A stretch of 14,337 bases of DNA, taken from the NCBI GenBank assembly GCA_028291305.1, contig JAQGII010000183.1, forward strand, positions 1-14,337. Direction: 5' to 3'. Below, in pieces: positions 1 to 6,456 of this stretch. Position 1 is the stretch's first letter, and the number at the start of each line of letters is the position of its first letter. The notes under the pieces were generated by a model that saw only the letters and a program-made list of their open reading frames with translations, was not told where the DNA came from and did not search any database. The DNA comes from Caulobacteraceae bacterium (lineage in GTDB: Bacteria > Pseudomonadota > Alphaproteobacteria > Caulobacterales > Caulobacteraceae). The translations under genes were made by a program, and so were the position numbers.

Positions 1-257
1 CCATGCAGATCATCGACGAGCTGGAGACCGTGAAGCGCGGCATCGGCTACGGCGGCGCCGCCGGCTACATCTCGGCCGAGGGCGCGGTGGACACCTGCAT
101 CATCCTGCGGACCGCCCTGTTCAAGGACGGCGTGATCTACGCCCAGGCGGGCGGCGGCGTGGTGGCGGACTCCGATCCCGACGCGGAATACGAAGAGACC
201 CTGCACAAGTCCGGCGCCCAGCGGCGCGCGGCCGAGGAAGCGTGGCGGTTCGCCTAG
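1..257 (+). CDS. trpE: Anthranilate synthase component I, C-terminal end (partial)
   Basis: This is the last ~85 codons of TrpE, the large subunit that turns chorismate plus ammonia (supplied by TrpG) into anthranilate, the first committed step of tryptophan synthesis. The reading frame is open at the left edge, so the start lies outside the window. The first complete codon is at base 3, and the stop is TAG at 255-257. The visible part has the conserved end of the chorismate-binding domain: KRGIGYGGAAGYIS, then CIILRT, then GGGVVADSDPDAEYEET. This matches the family pattern in which a glycine-rich GAGIVADSDP segment and a following EY/E lie by the active site. The protein ends about 20 residues after that motif, as is usual. 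The paralogues PabB and MenF/isochorismate synthase share the fold, but trpGDC downstream favours TrpE. It converges with the kinase gene after only 15 bases. A GC palindrome (CCGGGCCCGG, 260-269) lies in the gap, without a T-run. Confidence 0.93.
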   Translation, partial: MQIIDELETVKRGIGYGGAAGYISAEGAVDTCIILRTALFKDGVIYAQAGGGVVADSDPDAEYEETLHKSGAQRRAAEEAWRFA

Positions 258-272
258 TTCCGGGCCCGGTGG

Positions 273-2129
273 CTACGACTGGACCTTCGCCCCCTCGATC
301 GCCTCACGCACCTTGGCGGCCAGCTGGTCGATGGTGAACGGCTTGGACAGGAAGTTCACGCCCGGGTCGAGCATGCCGTTGTGCACCACCGCGTTGCGGG
401 TGAAACCGGTCATGTAGAGCACCGGCAGGCCGGGCTTCAGCTGCACGGCCTGGTCGGCGAGCTCGCGTCCGTTGGTTTCGGGCATGACGATATCGGTGAG
501 GAGCAGGGCCACGTCGGGCTCCGTCCTGAGCCGGGCCAGGGCGCGCGCGGCGCCGTCGGCCTCCGCCACGCGGTAGCCCAGTTCGCGCAGCGCAGCGGCG
601 GCGAACTGGCGCACCCGCTCGTCGTCCTCCACCACGAGCACCATGTACTGGGCTTCCGATCGCCAGACCGTCTTGGCCCGCGGCGGGCGGGCGTCGGGTG
701 CGTCGGCGGGTCCGGACAGGCGCGGCAGATAGATCTTCACCGTCGTCCCCTGCCCCGGCTCCGAATAGATCTTCAGATGCCCGCCGGTCTGTTTGACGAA
801 GCCGTACACCTGGCTCAGGCCCAGCCCCGTGCCCTTGCCCACCGGCTTGGTGGTGAAGAAGGGCTCGATGGCCCTTTTGACCACCTCCGGCGCCATGCCC
901 TCTCCGGTGTCGGTGACGGCGATCATCACATATTGCCCCTGCTTGGCGCCGGCGGCCTCGGCATAGTCGGCGTCCAGGTAGGCGTTGCTGGTCTCGATGG
1001 TCAGCCTGCCGCCGTCCGCCATGGCGTCGCGGGCGTTGACCGCCAGATTGACCAGGGCGCTTTCCAGCTGGGCGGCGTCGGCCCGCGTCCGCCACAGGCC
1101 CGCGCCCAGCACCGTCTCCACGACGATGGCCTCGCCCAGGGTGCGGTTCAGCAGGTCGGACATGCCGCCCACCAGCCGGTTGGGCTCCACGGCCTCGGGC
1201 ATCAACGGCTGCTGCCGCGAGAAGGCCAGGAGGCGGCTGGTCAGGGCGGCGGCGCGGTTGGCGCCCTCCGTGGCCGACTCGACGAAGGCGCCGACATCGG
1301 TCTTGCCCTTGGCCAGGCGGCGCTGGATCATGTTCAGATTGCCGAGGATCACGGCCAGCATGTTGTTGAAATCGTGGGCGATGCCGCCGGTCAGCTGACC
1401 GACCGCCTCCATCTTCTGCATCTGGCGCACCTGGCTCTCGGCGGCGGCGCGGCTGGCGATCTGGGACAGCAGCTCGGTGTTGACCTCGGACAATTCGTCA
1501 TAGGCGGTTTCCAGCGCGGCGCCCGACTTGCGCGCCTGGTCGACCCAGAGGCTGGCGAAGGTCACCACCAGGATCGCGGTCCCCGCCACCGCCGCCAGCA
1601 GGGCGATGTCGAGCCGTTCGGCCTCGCGGGTGCGGGTGGCCAGCAGGCCTTGCTCGGTCTGGCGCATGGCGCGCAGGATGACGGCGATCTGCGCCGTCAG
1701 GGCGCGGGTCGAGCCGTTGCGCAGGCTGTCGCCGGCCTTGGGGTCGCCGGCCCGGCGCAGAGCGATCGAGGAGTCCAGTTCGGCGAACTTCTGCCGGGTC
1801 GCGACGCGCAGTTTCCCGATCGCGGCGTGCTGGGCGGCGTTGTCCCCCGTCAGGGCCGACAGTTCGGCCACCTGGGCGGGGATGCCGGCGCGGGCCTGGG
1901 CGTAGGGACCCAGGAACACCTCCTGACCGGTGACGATATAGCCGCGCTGCACGGCCTCCGCCTGGAACACCGCGCTGCTCAGATCGCTGAGCGCGTTCTC
2001 GACTTCCAGGGTGTGGCGCACCCAGGCAATGCGGTCGTTGTGCAGTTGCGCCAGCCAGACGATGACGATGGCGATCACAGCCGCCAGGGCGCCGAACACT
2101 ACAGGTAAGCGCGCTCGGCCGATCACCAT
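273..2129 (-). CDS. CHASE3-domain hybrid sensor histidine kinase with C-terminal receiver
   Basis: This is a membrane-bound two-component sensor of 618 residues from the chosen start. Transmembrane segment 1 (~8-28) is followed by a periplasmic CHASE3-like sensor (~40-165, with the typical QRGYIVTGQE...PY stretch) and transmembrane segment 2 (~175-195). A short helical linker leads to the HisKA domain, with H-box GGIAHDFNN and phospho-acceptor His252. The ATPase domain shows an N-box NLAVNARDAM (~361-370), a G1 box DTGEGM (~407-412) and a G2 box GKGTGLGL (~431-438). A receiver domain has acidic DD (~502-503), phospho-acceptor Asp546 in LLTDIVMP, and Lys596 in SKPF. All catalytic residues are present. 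The AHDFNN H-box places it with CckA-like hybrid kinases. The frame stays open to an ATG at 2243, but that ATG lies inside a palindromic repeat and the extra 38 residues look non-coding. The ATG at 2129 directly precedes the first hydrophobic helix and follows GAGGG, although very closely. No partner regulator is adjacent. The signal sensed is unknown. Confidence 0.9.
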   Translation of the reverse strand: MVIGRARLPVVFGALAAVIAIVIVWLAQLHNDRIAWVRHTLEVENALSDLSSAVFQAEAVQRGYIVTGQEVFLGPYAQARAGIPAQVAELSALTGDNAAQHAAIGKLRVATRQKFAELDSSIALRRAGDPKAGDSLRNGSTRALTAQIAVILRAMRQTEQGLLATRTREAERLDIALLAAVAGTAILVVTFASLWVDQARKSGAALETAYDELSEVNTELLSQIASRAAAESQVRQMQKMEAVGQLTGGIAHDFNNMLAVILGNLNMIQRRLAKGKTDVGAFVESATEGANRAAALTSRLLAFSRQQPLMPEAVEPNRLVGGMSDLLNRTLGEAIVVETVLGAGLWRTRADAAQLESALVNLAVNARDAMADGGRLTIETSNAYLDADYAEAAGAKQGQYVMIAVTDTGEGMAPEVVKRAIEPFFTTKPVGKGTGLGLSQVYGFVKQTGGHLKIYSEPGQGTTVKIYLPRLSGPADAPDARPPRAKTVWRSEAQYMVLVVEDDERVRQFAAAALRELGYRVAEADGAARALARLRTEPDVALLLTDIVMPETNGRELADQAVQLKPGLPVLYMTGFTRNAVVHNGMLDPGVNFLSKPFTIDQLAAKVREAIEGAKVQS

Positions 2130-2224
2130 GCCCTCGAAAATGACGCGTGGGCATAGTGAGCCTCGCAGTCGGCTTTGTGCAATTTGTTTTCCCTTCGCAC
2201 GCGAACGGCCGACCCCCTCCGGCC

Positions 2225-2276
2225 TAGAGCCTTTCCGGTTCAAATGGAATCATTTGAACCGGATAAAAAGGCTCTA
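2225..2276. repeat. Interspersed palindromic repeat, unit A
   Basis: This is a 52-base near-perfect inverted repeat. The outer arms TAGAGCCTTT (2225-2234) and AAAGGCTCTA (2267-2276) pair over 10 bp. The inner arms CCGGTTCAAATG (2235-2246) and CATTTGAACCGG (2251-2262) pair over 12 bp. The loop is GAAT, and there is a 4-base bulge ATAA on the right side only. The TAGAG...CTCTA ends and the GGAATC at the apex resemble palindromic elements found many times between genes in alphaproteobacterial genomes. It has no T-run to make it a standard intrinsic terminator in either direction. It lies upstream of the kinase gene and downstream of the small membrane protein gene. Confidence 0.8.
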
Positions 2277-2287
2277 AATCAAAGTGT

Positions 2288-2339
2288 TAGAGCACGTCTG
2301 GCGGCGAAACCGGTATCCACTTTCGCCTGATGTGCTCTA
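2288..2339. repeat. Interspersed palindromic repeat, unit B
   Basis: This second imperfect palindrome starts 11 bases after unit A. The outer arms TAGAGCAC (2288-2295) and GTGCTCTA (2332-2339) pair over 8 bp. The inner arms GGCGAAA (2303-2309) and TTTCGCC (2321-2327) pair over 7 bp around the loop CCGGTATCCAC, with a mismatched interior segment. The central core GAAACCGGTATCCACTTTCG is, from memory, a widely repeated alphaproteobacterial intergenic motif. Both units share the TAGAG/CTCTA ends and are also 52 bases long, so they are probably related modules of one composite element. The final CTA (2337-2339) is also the stop codon of the reverse-strand small membrane protein gene. Confidence 0.78.
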
Positions 2340-2555
2340 GCGGACGCCTATCTTGGCGGCGGGCGTCAGTATGACCGGCGGCGCCAGGATCGAGGCGACG
2401 GCGAAGCCCAGGGCGGCGACGGCGAAGAAGGCTGCCGCCGCGACAGCGGGCCAGGTGCGTTCGCGCAGGACAGGCGACCTCAGCTTGAGGCGGGCCTGCT
2501 CCAACAAGCCCTCCTCGGGGACGTCATCGGCCAAGGACATCGACTCAAGCAACAT
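2337..2555 (-). CDS. Small single-helix inner-membrane protein of unknown function
   Basis: This encodes 72 residues. A short acidic, helical N-terminus (~1-20) is followed by a basic stretch (RLKLRSPVLRERTW, ~22-35). One strong hydrophobic segment (~36-58, alanine-rich) ends at APP, and the tail is short and basic. The basic side before the helix suggests the N-terminus is cytoplasmic. I recognise no family. An AGGAGG lies upstream (2569-2574), but 13 bases from the ATG, longer than usual; an in-frame stop rules out a closer upstream start. The forward-strand frame over the same bases is low-complexity and lacks this membrane-protein pattern, so I prefer the reverse strand. The stop codon sits in the last bases of palindromic unit B, so the C-terminus may have been reset by repeat insertion. 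The gene is divergent from trpG, and they share a ~60-base intergenic region. Confidence 0.6.
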   Translation of the reverse strand: MLLESMSLADDVPEEGLLEQARLKLRSPVLRERTWPAVAAAAFFAVAALGFAVASILAPPVILTPAAKIGVR

Positions 2556-2618
2556 GGGTAGAGGCTAGCCTCCTGCGCGCGGCGGGCCTAGAAGCTCGAG
2601 TGCGAAAGGCGTTTTCCG

Positions 2619-3215
2619 ATGATCCTGGTGATCGATAACTACGACAGCTTCACCTACAACCTCGTCCACTATCTGAACGAGTTGGGGGCGCAGACGCGCG
2701 TCTATCGCAACGACGCCCTGACCGTCGAAGAGGCCCTGGGCATGAAGCCGCAGGCGGTCCTGCTGTCGCCGGGCCCCTGCACGCCGGACGAGGCGGGCAT
2801 CTGCCTGGACCTGCTGCGACAGGCCCCGCGCGACCTGCCGATCCTGGGGGTGTGCCTGGGGCACCAGGCGATGGGCCAGGCCGAGGGCGGCAAGGTGATC
2901 CGCGCCCAGACGCTGATGCATGGGAAGACCGACGCCATTACCCATGCGGGGATCGGCATCTTCAAGGACATCCCCTCGCCCTTCACCGCCACCCGCTATC
3001 ACAGCCTGGCCATCGACCGCGCCAGCCTGCCCGACACCCTGCAGGTGACCGCCTGGACCGCCGACGGCGAGATCATGGGGGTGCAGCACACCAGCCGCCC
3101 GCTCCATGGCGTGCAGTTCCATCCCGAATCCATCGCCACCCAATACGGCCACGAGATGCTCGCCAACTTCCTCGACCTGGCGGGCGTGGAGCGCCTGGCT
3201 CCGGCCGGCGCCTGA
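2619..3215 (+). CDS. trpG: Anthranilate synthase component II (glutamine amidotransferase)
   Basis: This class I glutamine amidotransferase of 198 residues releases ammonia from glutamine and passes it to TrpE for anthranilate synthesis. The N-terminus, [19 protein letters not shown], is the classic TrpG/PabA start. The oxyanion-hole segment [11 protein letters not shown] is at ~50-60. The nucleophile elbow GVCLGHQ has catalytic Cys79. The remaining triad residues, His168 and Glu170, are in GVQFHPES. The length is normal for the stand-alone subunit. The start is supported by GAAAGG at 2604-2609, 9 bases before the ATG. It begins a tight operon with trpD (12-base gap) and trpC, while its partner trpE lies ~2.4 kb upstream beyond two reverse-strand genes. 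In many bacteria one such subunit also serves PabB in folate synthesis; the sequence cannot exclude that. Confidence 0.96.
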   Translation: MILVIDNYDSFTYNLVHYLNELGAQTRVYRNDALTVEEALGMKPQAVLLSPGPCTPDEAGICLDLLRQAPRDLPILGVCLGHQAMGQAEGGKVIRAQTLMHGKTDAITHAGIGIFKDIPSPFTATRYHSLAIDRASLPDTLQVTAWTADGEIMGVQHTSRPLHGVQFHPESIATQYGHEMLANFLDLAGVERLAPAGA

Positions 3216-3227
3216 CCGGCCAAGGTC

Positions 3228-4256
3228 ATGTCCGACGCCTTCAAGCCCCTGCTGGCCAAGCTGGCCGACGGCGCCACCCTGACCGAGGAGGACGCCGCCG
3301 ACTTCTTCGCCGCCTGCCTGCGCGGCGAACCCACCCCGGCCCAGATCGCCGCGGCGGTCACCGCCATGCGCCTGCGCGGCGAGACGGTGGGCGAGATCAC
3401 CGCCTCGGCCCGGGCCCTGCGCGCGGCGGCCATGTCGCTGGACCTTCCCTATGAGGTGATCGACACCTGCGGCACCGGCGGCGACGGGCTGCACACGCTC
3501 AACATCTCCACCGCCGCGGCCCTGGTGGCGGCGGGCGCGGGCGTGAAGGTGGCCAAGCACGGCAACCGGGCGATGTCGTCGCGGTCGGGCTCGTCGGACG
3601 CCCTGGCCGCCCTGGGGGTCAATGTCGGCGCCAGCCTGGAGCAGTCGCGGCGGGCCCTGGACGAGGCCAACATCTGCTTCCTGTTCGCCCCCGCCCACCA
3701 CGGCGCCATGCGCCATGTGCTGCCGGTGCGCCAGGAGCTGGGCTTCCGCACCATCTTCAACCTGCTGGGGCCGCTGGCGAACCCCGCCGGCGCCCAGCGC
3801 CAGGTGCTGGGGGTCTACGACTCCCGCTGGGTCGAGCCGCTGGCCCGGGTCCTCGGCGCCCTGGGCTCGAAGCGCGCCTGGGTCGTGCACGGCCAGGGCC
3901 TCGACGAGCTGACCACCACGGGCTCCAGCCAAGTCGCCGAATGGCGCGACGGCGGCGTGCGGCTGTTCACGATCACCCCCGAAGCCGTCGGCCTGCCCCG
4001 CGCCAGCCTGGCCGATCTGCTGGGCGGCGATCCGGCGGTGAACGCCCAGGCCATCCGCGACCTGCTGGCGGGCCGCAAGGACGCCTACCGCGACGTGGTC
4101 CTGCTCAACACCGCCGCCGCCCTGCTGGTCAGCGAGCGGGTCGAGACGCTGCGCGAGGGGGTGGAGATGGCCGCCGCCGCAATCGACGACGGCCGGGCGC
4201 AGACGGCGCTGGCGCGGCTGGTCGAGGCCAGCAACGCCGAGGATGCGACGCCGTGA
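3228..4256 (+). CDS. trpD: Anthranilate phosphoribosyltransferase
   Basis: This enzyme joins anthranilate to phosphoribosyl pyrophosphate to give phosphoribosylanthranilate, the second step of tryptophan synthesis. It has 342 residues, normal for the family. The helical N-terminal domain (~1-72) is followed by the PRPP-binding signature DTCGTGGDG (79-87), the [15 protein letters not shown] helix and [15 protein letters not shown] (~110-124), which contacts PRPP and anthranilate. [11 protein letters not shown] and the [10 protein letters not shown] segment are also present and typical. The ATG at 3228 lies 12 bases after the trpG stop and close behind AAGG; translation is probably coupled to trpG. 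Its stop codon TGA overlaps the GTG start of trpC. It is a separate protein here, not fused to TrpG as in some enterobacteria. Confidence 0.97.
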   Translation: MSDAFKPLLAKLADGATLTEEDAADFFAACLRGEPTPAQIAAAVTAMRLRGETVGEITASARALRAAAMSLDLPYEVIDTCGTGGDGLHTLNISTAAALVAAGAGVKVAKHGNRAMSSRSGSSDALAALGVNVGASLEQSRRALDEANICFLFAPAHHGAMRHVLPVRQELGFRTIFNLLGPLANPAGAQRQVLGVYDSRWVEPLARVLGALGSKRAWVVHGQGLDELTTTGSSQVAEWRDGGVRLFTITPEAVGLPRASLADLLGGDPAVNAQAIRDLLAGRKDAYRDVVLLNTAAALLVSERVETLREGVEMAAAAIDDGRAQTALARLVEASNAEDATP

Positions 4257-5041
4257 GCGACATCCTCGACCGCATCGCCGCCTACAAGCGGGTCGAGGTC
4301 GCCGAGCGCAAGGCGGCCATGCCCTATCCGCAGGTGGAATACGCCGCCGAGGCCGCCTCCCCGCCGCGCGGGTTCCGCCGCGCGCTGGAGCGCGCCCATG
4401 CGCGCGGCCGCCTGGCCCTGATCGCCGAGATCAAGAAGGCCAGCCCGTCCAAGGGCCTGATCCGCGCCGATTTCGACCCGCCGGCCCTGGCGCGCGCCTA
4501 TCAGCAGGGCGGCGCGACCTGCCTGTCGGTGCTGACCGACGGTCCGAGTTTCCAGGGCGCGGACGCCTATCTGGCGGCGGCGCGGGACGCTGTCGCCCTG
4601 CCCTGCCTGCGCAAGGACTTCCTGGTGGACCCCTGGCAGGTGGCCGAATCGCGCGCGCTGGGCGCCGACTGCATCCTGGTGATCCTGGACATGGTCGACG
4701 ATTCGCTGGCGGCCGACCTGCTGTCCGAGGCGCGCCGATTCGGCATGGACGCCCTGGTCGAAACGCACGACGAAGCGGAAATGGAGCGCGCCGCGGCGCT
4801 CGGCGCCGACCTGATCGGGGTCAACAACCGCTCGCTGCGCACCTTCGAGGTGGACCTCGCCACCACCGAGAAACTGGCCTCCGCCGCCCCGCAGAACGCC
4901 CTTCTCGTCACCGAGAGCGGCATCTTCACCCCCGCCGACGCGGCCCGGCTCGAAAAAGCCGGGGCCAAGGCCATGCTCGTGGGCGAAAGCCTGATGCGCC
5001 AGGCGGACGTGGCCGCGGCGACGCGGGCGCTTCTGGCCTGA
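4253..5041 (+). CDS. trpC: Indole-3-glycerol phosphate synthase
   Basis: This (beta/alpha)8-barrel enzyme of 262 residues closes the ring of carboxyphenylamino-deoxyribulose phosphate to form indole-3-glycerol phosphate. I chose the GTG at 4253 because it overlaps the trpD stop (GTGA) and gives the expected N-terminus, [19 protein letters not shown]. The frame is open much further upstream, but that part is trpD read out of frame. Catalytic residues seen: Glu59 and Lys61 in [12 protein letters not shown], Lys121 in [12 protein letters not shown], Glu170 in LVETHDE, Asn191 in [10 protein letters not shown] and Ser222 in TESGI. They align in order and spacing with the well-studied archaeal enzyme. 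It is monofunctional, with no TrpF fused, and trpF is not in the window. It is the last gene of the trpGDC run; the lexA promoter begins 11 bases after its stop, and I see no terminator between them. Confidence 0.97.
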   Translation: MSDILDRIAAYKRVEVAERKAAMPYPQVEYAAEAASPPRGFRRALERAHARGRLALIAEIKKASPSKGLIRADFDPPALARAYQQGGATCLSVLTDGPSFQGADAYLAAARDAVALPCLRKDFLVDPWQVAESRALGADCILVILDMVDDSLAADLLSEARRFGMDALVETHDEAEMERAAALGADLIGVNNRSLRTFEVDLATTEKLASAAPQNALLVTESGIFTPADAARLEKAGAKAMLVGESLMRQADVAAATRALLA

Positions 5042-5052
5042 TTACCGTCAAC

Positions 5053-5079
5053 TTGACTTTAATAAAGAACACCTAGAGA
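5053..5079 (+). promoter_or_regulatory. Predicted lexA promoter (sigma-70-like)
   Basis: TTGACTTT (5053-5060) is a good -35 element. After an 11-base spacer comes CCTAGAGA (5072-5079), whose CTAGA core matches the Caulobacter housekeeping -10 consensus GCTANAWC in part. The spacing agrees with that consensus (TTGAC element, 10-14 bases, GCTANAWC). It lies 45-70 bases upstream of the lexA ATG, in a locally AT-rich stretch. No transcription start has been seen; this is a pattern match. Confidence 0.55.
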
Positions 5080-5081
5080 AC
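5067..5081 (-). promoter_or_regulatory. SOS box (LexA operator) of lexA
   Basis: The forward strand reads GAAC-ACCTAGA-GAAC. The reverse strand therefore reads GTTC-TCTAGGT-GTTC, an exact match to the alphaproteobacterial LexA operator GTTC-N7-GTTC, which is a direct repeat unlike the palindromic CTGT-N8-ACAG box of gammaproteobacteria. It covers the spacer end and -10 element of the predicted lexA promoter, so bound LexA would block its own transcription. This is the usual autoregulation, relieved when RecA triggers LexA self-cleavage. Confidence 0.85.
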
Positions 5082-5123
5082 ATTCCTATATGTTGATGGT
5101 TTGTTCCTTAGGGATTCACGTCC

Positions 5124-5819
5124 ATGCTCACGCGCAAACAGCACGAATTGCTGATGTTCATCCACGAACGGATCCGGGAGACCGGGGTCTCCCCATCCTT
5201 CGATGAGATGAAGGAAGCCTTGGACCTGGCGTCCAAGTCCGGCATCCACAGGCTGATCACGGCGCTGGAGGAACGCGGCTTCCTCAGGCGCCTGCCGCAC
5301 CGGGCCCGGGCCCTGGAAGTGGTCAAGATGCCCCAGCAGGCCACCGCCGCCTCGCCGCCCAAGGGCCGCGCCCCGTTCCGCCCGCAGGTGGTCGAGGGCG
5401 TGCGCATGCCCGAGCCCGGCGCCCTGGCCAGCGACGTGCGCGACCTGCCGATCCTGGGCCGGATCGCCGCCGGCACGCCGATCGACGCCATCCAGCACGA
5501 GCGCGACCGCCTGCCGGTCCCCGAAGCCATGCTCGGCGCGGGCGAGCATTTCATCCTGGAAGTCCAGGGCGACTCGATGATCGACGCCGGCATCCTCGAC
5601 GGCGACCAGGTGATCATCAAGCGCGGCGACACCGCCCATTCCGGCGAGATCGTGGTCGCCCTGATCAAGGGCGAGGAAGCCACCCTGAAGCGTCTGCGCA
5701 AGAAGGGCGCCTCGATCGCCCTGGAAGCGGCCAACCCGGCCTATGAGACCCGCATCTTCGGTCCCGATCAGGTGCAGGTGCAGGGCAAGCTGGTCGGTCT
5801 TCTGCGTCGCTATCACTGA
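5124..5819 (+). CDS. lexA: LexA repressor, SOS response regulator
   Basis: This dimeric repressor of DNA-damage genes is inactivated by self-cleavage on RecA filaments. It has 231 residues. The N-terminal winged helix-turn-helix (~1-68) starts [17 protein letters not shown], with [23 protein letters not shown] as the recognition region. A long linker (~70-105) is rich in Ala, Pro and basic residues, making the protein longer than the ~200-residue E. coli LexA, as is usual in Alphaproteobacteria. The cleavage site is Ala116-Gly117 in GRIAAGTPI. The S24-type peptidase domain has the Ser151 nucleophile in [11 protein letters not shown] and the general base Lys189 in EATLKRL. All catalytic parts are intact. 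The ATG is preceded by AGGGA (5110-5114), 9 bases away. Transcription probably comes from its own SOS-box-controlled promoter, with possible read-through from trpC. Confidence 0.97.
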   Translation: MLTRKQHELLMFIHERIRETGVSPSFDEMKEALDLASKSGIHRLITALEERGFLRRLPHRARALEVVKMPQQATAASPPKGRAPFRPQVVEGVRMPEPGALASDVRDLPILGRIAAGTPIDAIQHERDRLPVPEAMLGAGEHFILEVQGDSMIDAGILDGDQVIIKRGDTAHSGEIVVALIKGEEATLKRLRKKGASIALEAANPAYETRIFGPDQVQVQGKLVGLLRRYH

Positions 5820-5865
5820 GGATCGCGGCTAGGCTCGGCGGCGGGGGCTTCCTTTAGGAGACCGC

Positions 5866-6456
5866 ATGATCGCTGCCGTCCTGGCTTTGTCCCTGGCTTG
5901 GGGAGGCTCCAGGCCTGCCCGCGCCTGCGGCCCCGCTCCCTACGCGGCCTGCGCCGACTCCCGGCAACTGCTCGCCAGCAAGGACTTCCAGGCCTCGCTC
6001 AAGCGATTCGCCGGCAACGCCCAGGCCGCCTACAGCCAGCGCGACCGATCCATCGCCAAGGAGGTCGCCGAGCGTTTGGCGGCGCCCGCCGGACCGTCCG
6101 AGGACCTCGGCCGCGGCGTCCGCCTGTTCGCCGGCTGCCGGACCAATGCCTGTCCCGAGAAGGCGGCGGTGATGCTCGACCGGTCCGGCGTCCTGGCCAT
6201 CGGCGTCCTGGCCTATCACTCGGAGTCCAACCCCATGCTGGAGGTGATCGCCCAGCGGTCGGGGCCCCAGACCGCGGCGCGCGCGGCGATCTTGCGCAGC
6301 TGGGCGGCCAAGGCGGTGGCCGACGATGCGGCCCGGCTGCACGTCCCGCTCGTGCTCCAGGGCGTCAAGATCAGGGCGCTGCGCGAAGACGTGGCCACCG
6401 CCATCCCGGTGAAGACCTGCTCACGCATCCAGACGCTCATCCATCGCTGTCGCTAG
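5866..6456 (+). CDS. Secreted six-cysteine protein of unknown function (possibly lysozyme-inhibitor-like)
   Basis: This encodes 196 residues with a probable Sec signal peptide (~1-20, MIAAVLALSLAWGG...ARA) cut before Cys21. The ARAC context does not fit a good lipobox, so I expect a soluble periplasmic or secreted protein. The mature part has six cysteines (21, 29, 91, 96, 185, 195), which could form three disulfides. The segment FAGCRTNACPEKAAVMLD, then GVLAIGVLAYHSES, has the Cys-X4-Cys loop followed by hydrophobic strands. This recalls the Ivy lysozyme-inhibitor fold, where the loop reads CKPHDC; here the histidine is absent. That likeness is my inference from pattern only. The start is well supported: AGGAG (5856-5860) stands 5 bases before the ATG. 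It lies 46 bases after lexA in the same direction and overlaps the comEC 3' end by 20 bases, tail to tail. No SOS box of its own was seen. Confidence 0.75.
   Translation: MIAAVLALSLAWGGSRPARACGPAPYAACADSRQLLASKDFQASLKRFAGNAQAAYSQRDRSIAKEVAERLAAPAGPSEDLGRGVRLFAGCRTNACPEKAAVMLDRSGVLAIGVLAYHSESNPMLEVIAQRSGPQTAARAAILRSWAAKAVADDAARLHVPLVLQGVKIRALREDVATAIPVKTCSRIQTLIHRCR

Noticed and set aside
248..260. Possible second SOS box (GTTC...GTTC) at the trpE end
   Set aside because: The spacing is 5 bases rather than 7, and it lies at the end of a gene with no promoter context.
260..269. Palindrome CCGGGCCCGG between trpE and the kinase as a terminator
   Set aside because: It has no loop of its own and no T-run on either side; a chance GC palindrome is as likely.
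381..2108. Forward-strand open frame of 575 codons opposite the kinase
   Set aside because: His/Gly/Gln-rich antisense shadow; the reverse strand has full kinase motifs.
2130..2243. N-terminal extension of the kinase to the ATG at 2243
   Set aside because: The ATG lies inside palindromic repeat A, and the extra residues are basic and not domain-like; the ATG at 2129 is better placed before the first membrane helix.
2535..2618. Promoter for trpGDC in the gap before trpG
   Set aside because: GCTAGCCT (2565-2572) resembles a -10 element only loosely and no -35 stands at proper distance; a promoter must exist nearby but I cannot place it.
2565..3932. Reverse-strand open frame of 455 codons over trpG and trpD
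   Set aside because: Antisense shadow of two clear enzymes.
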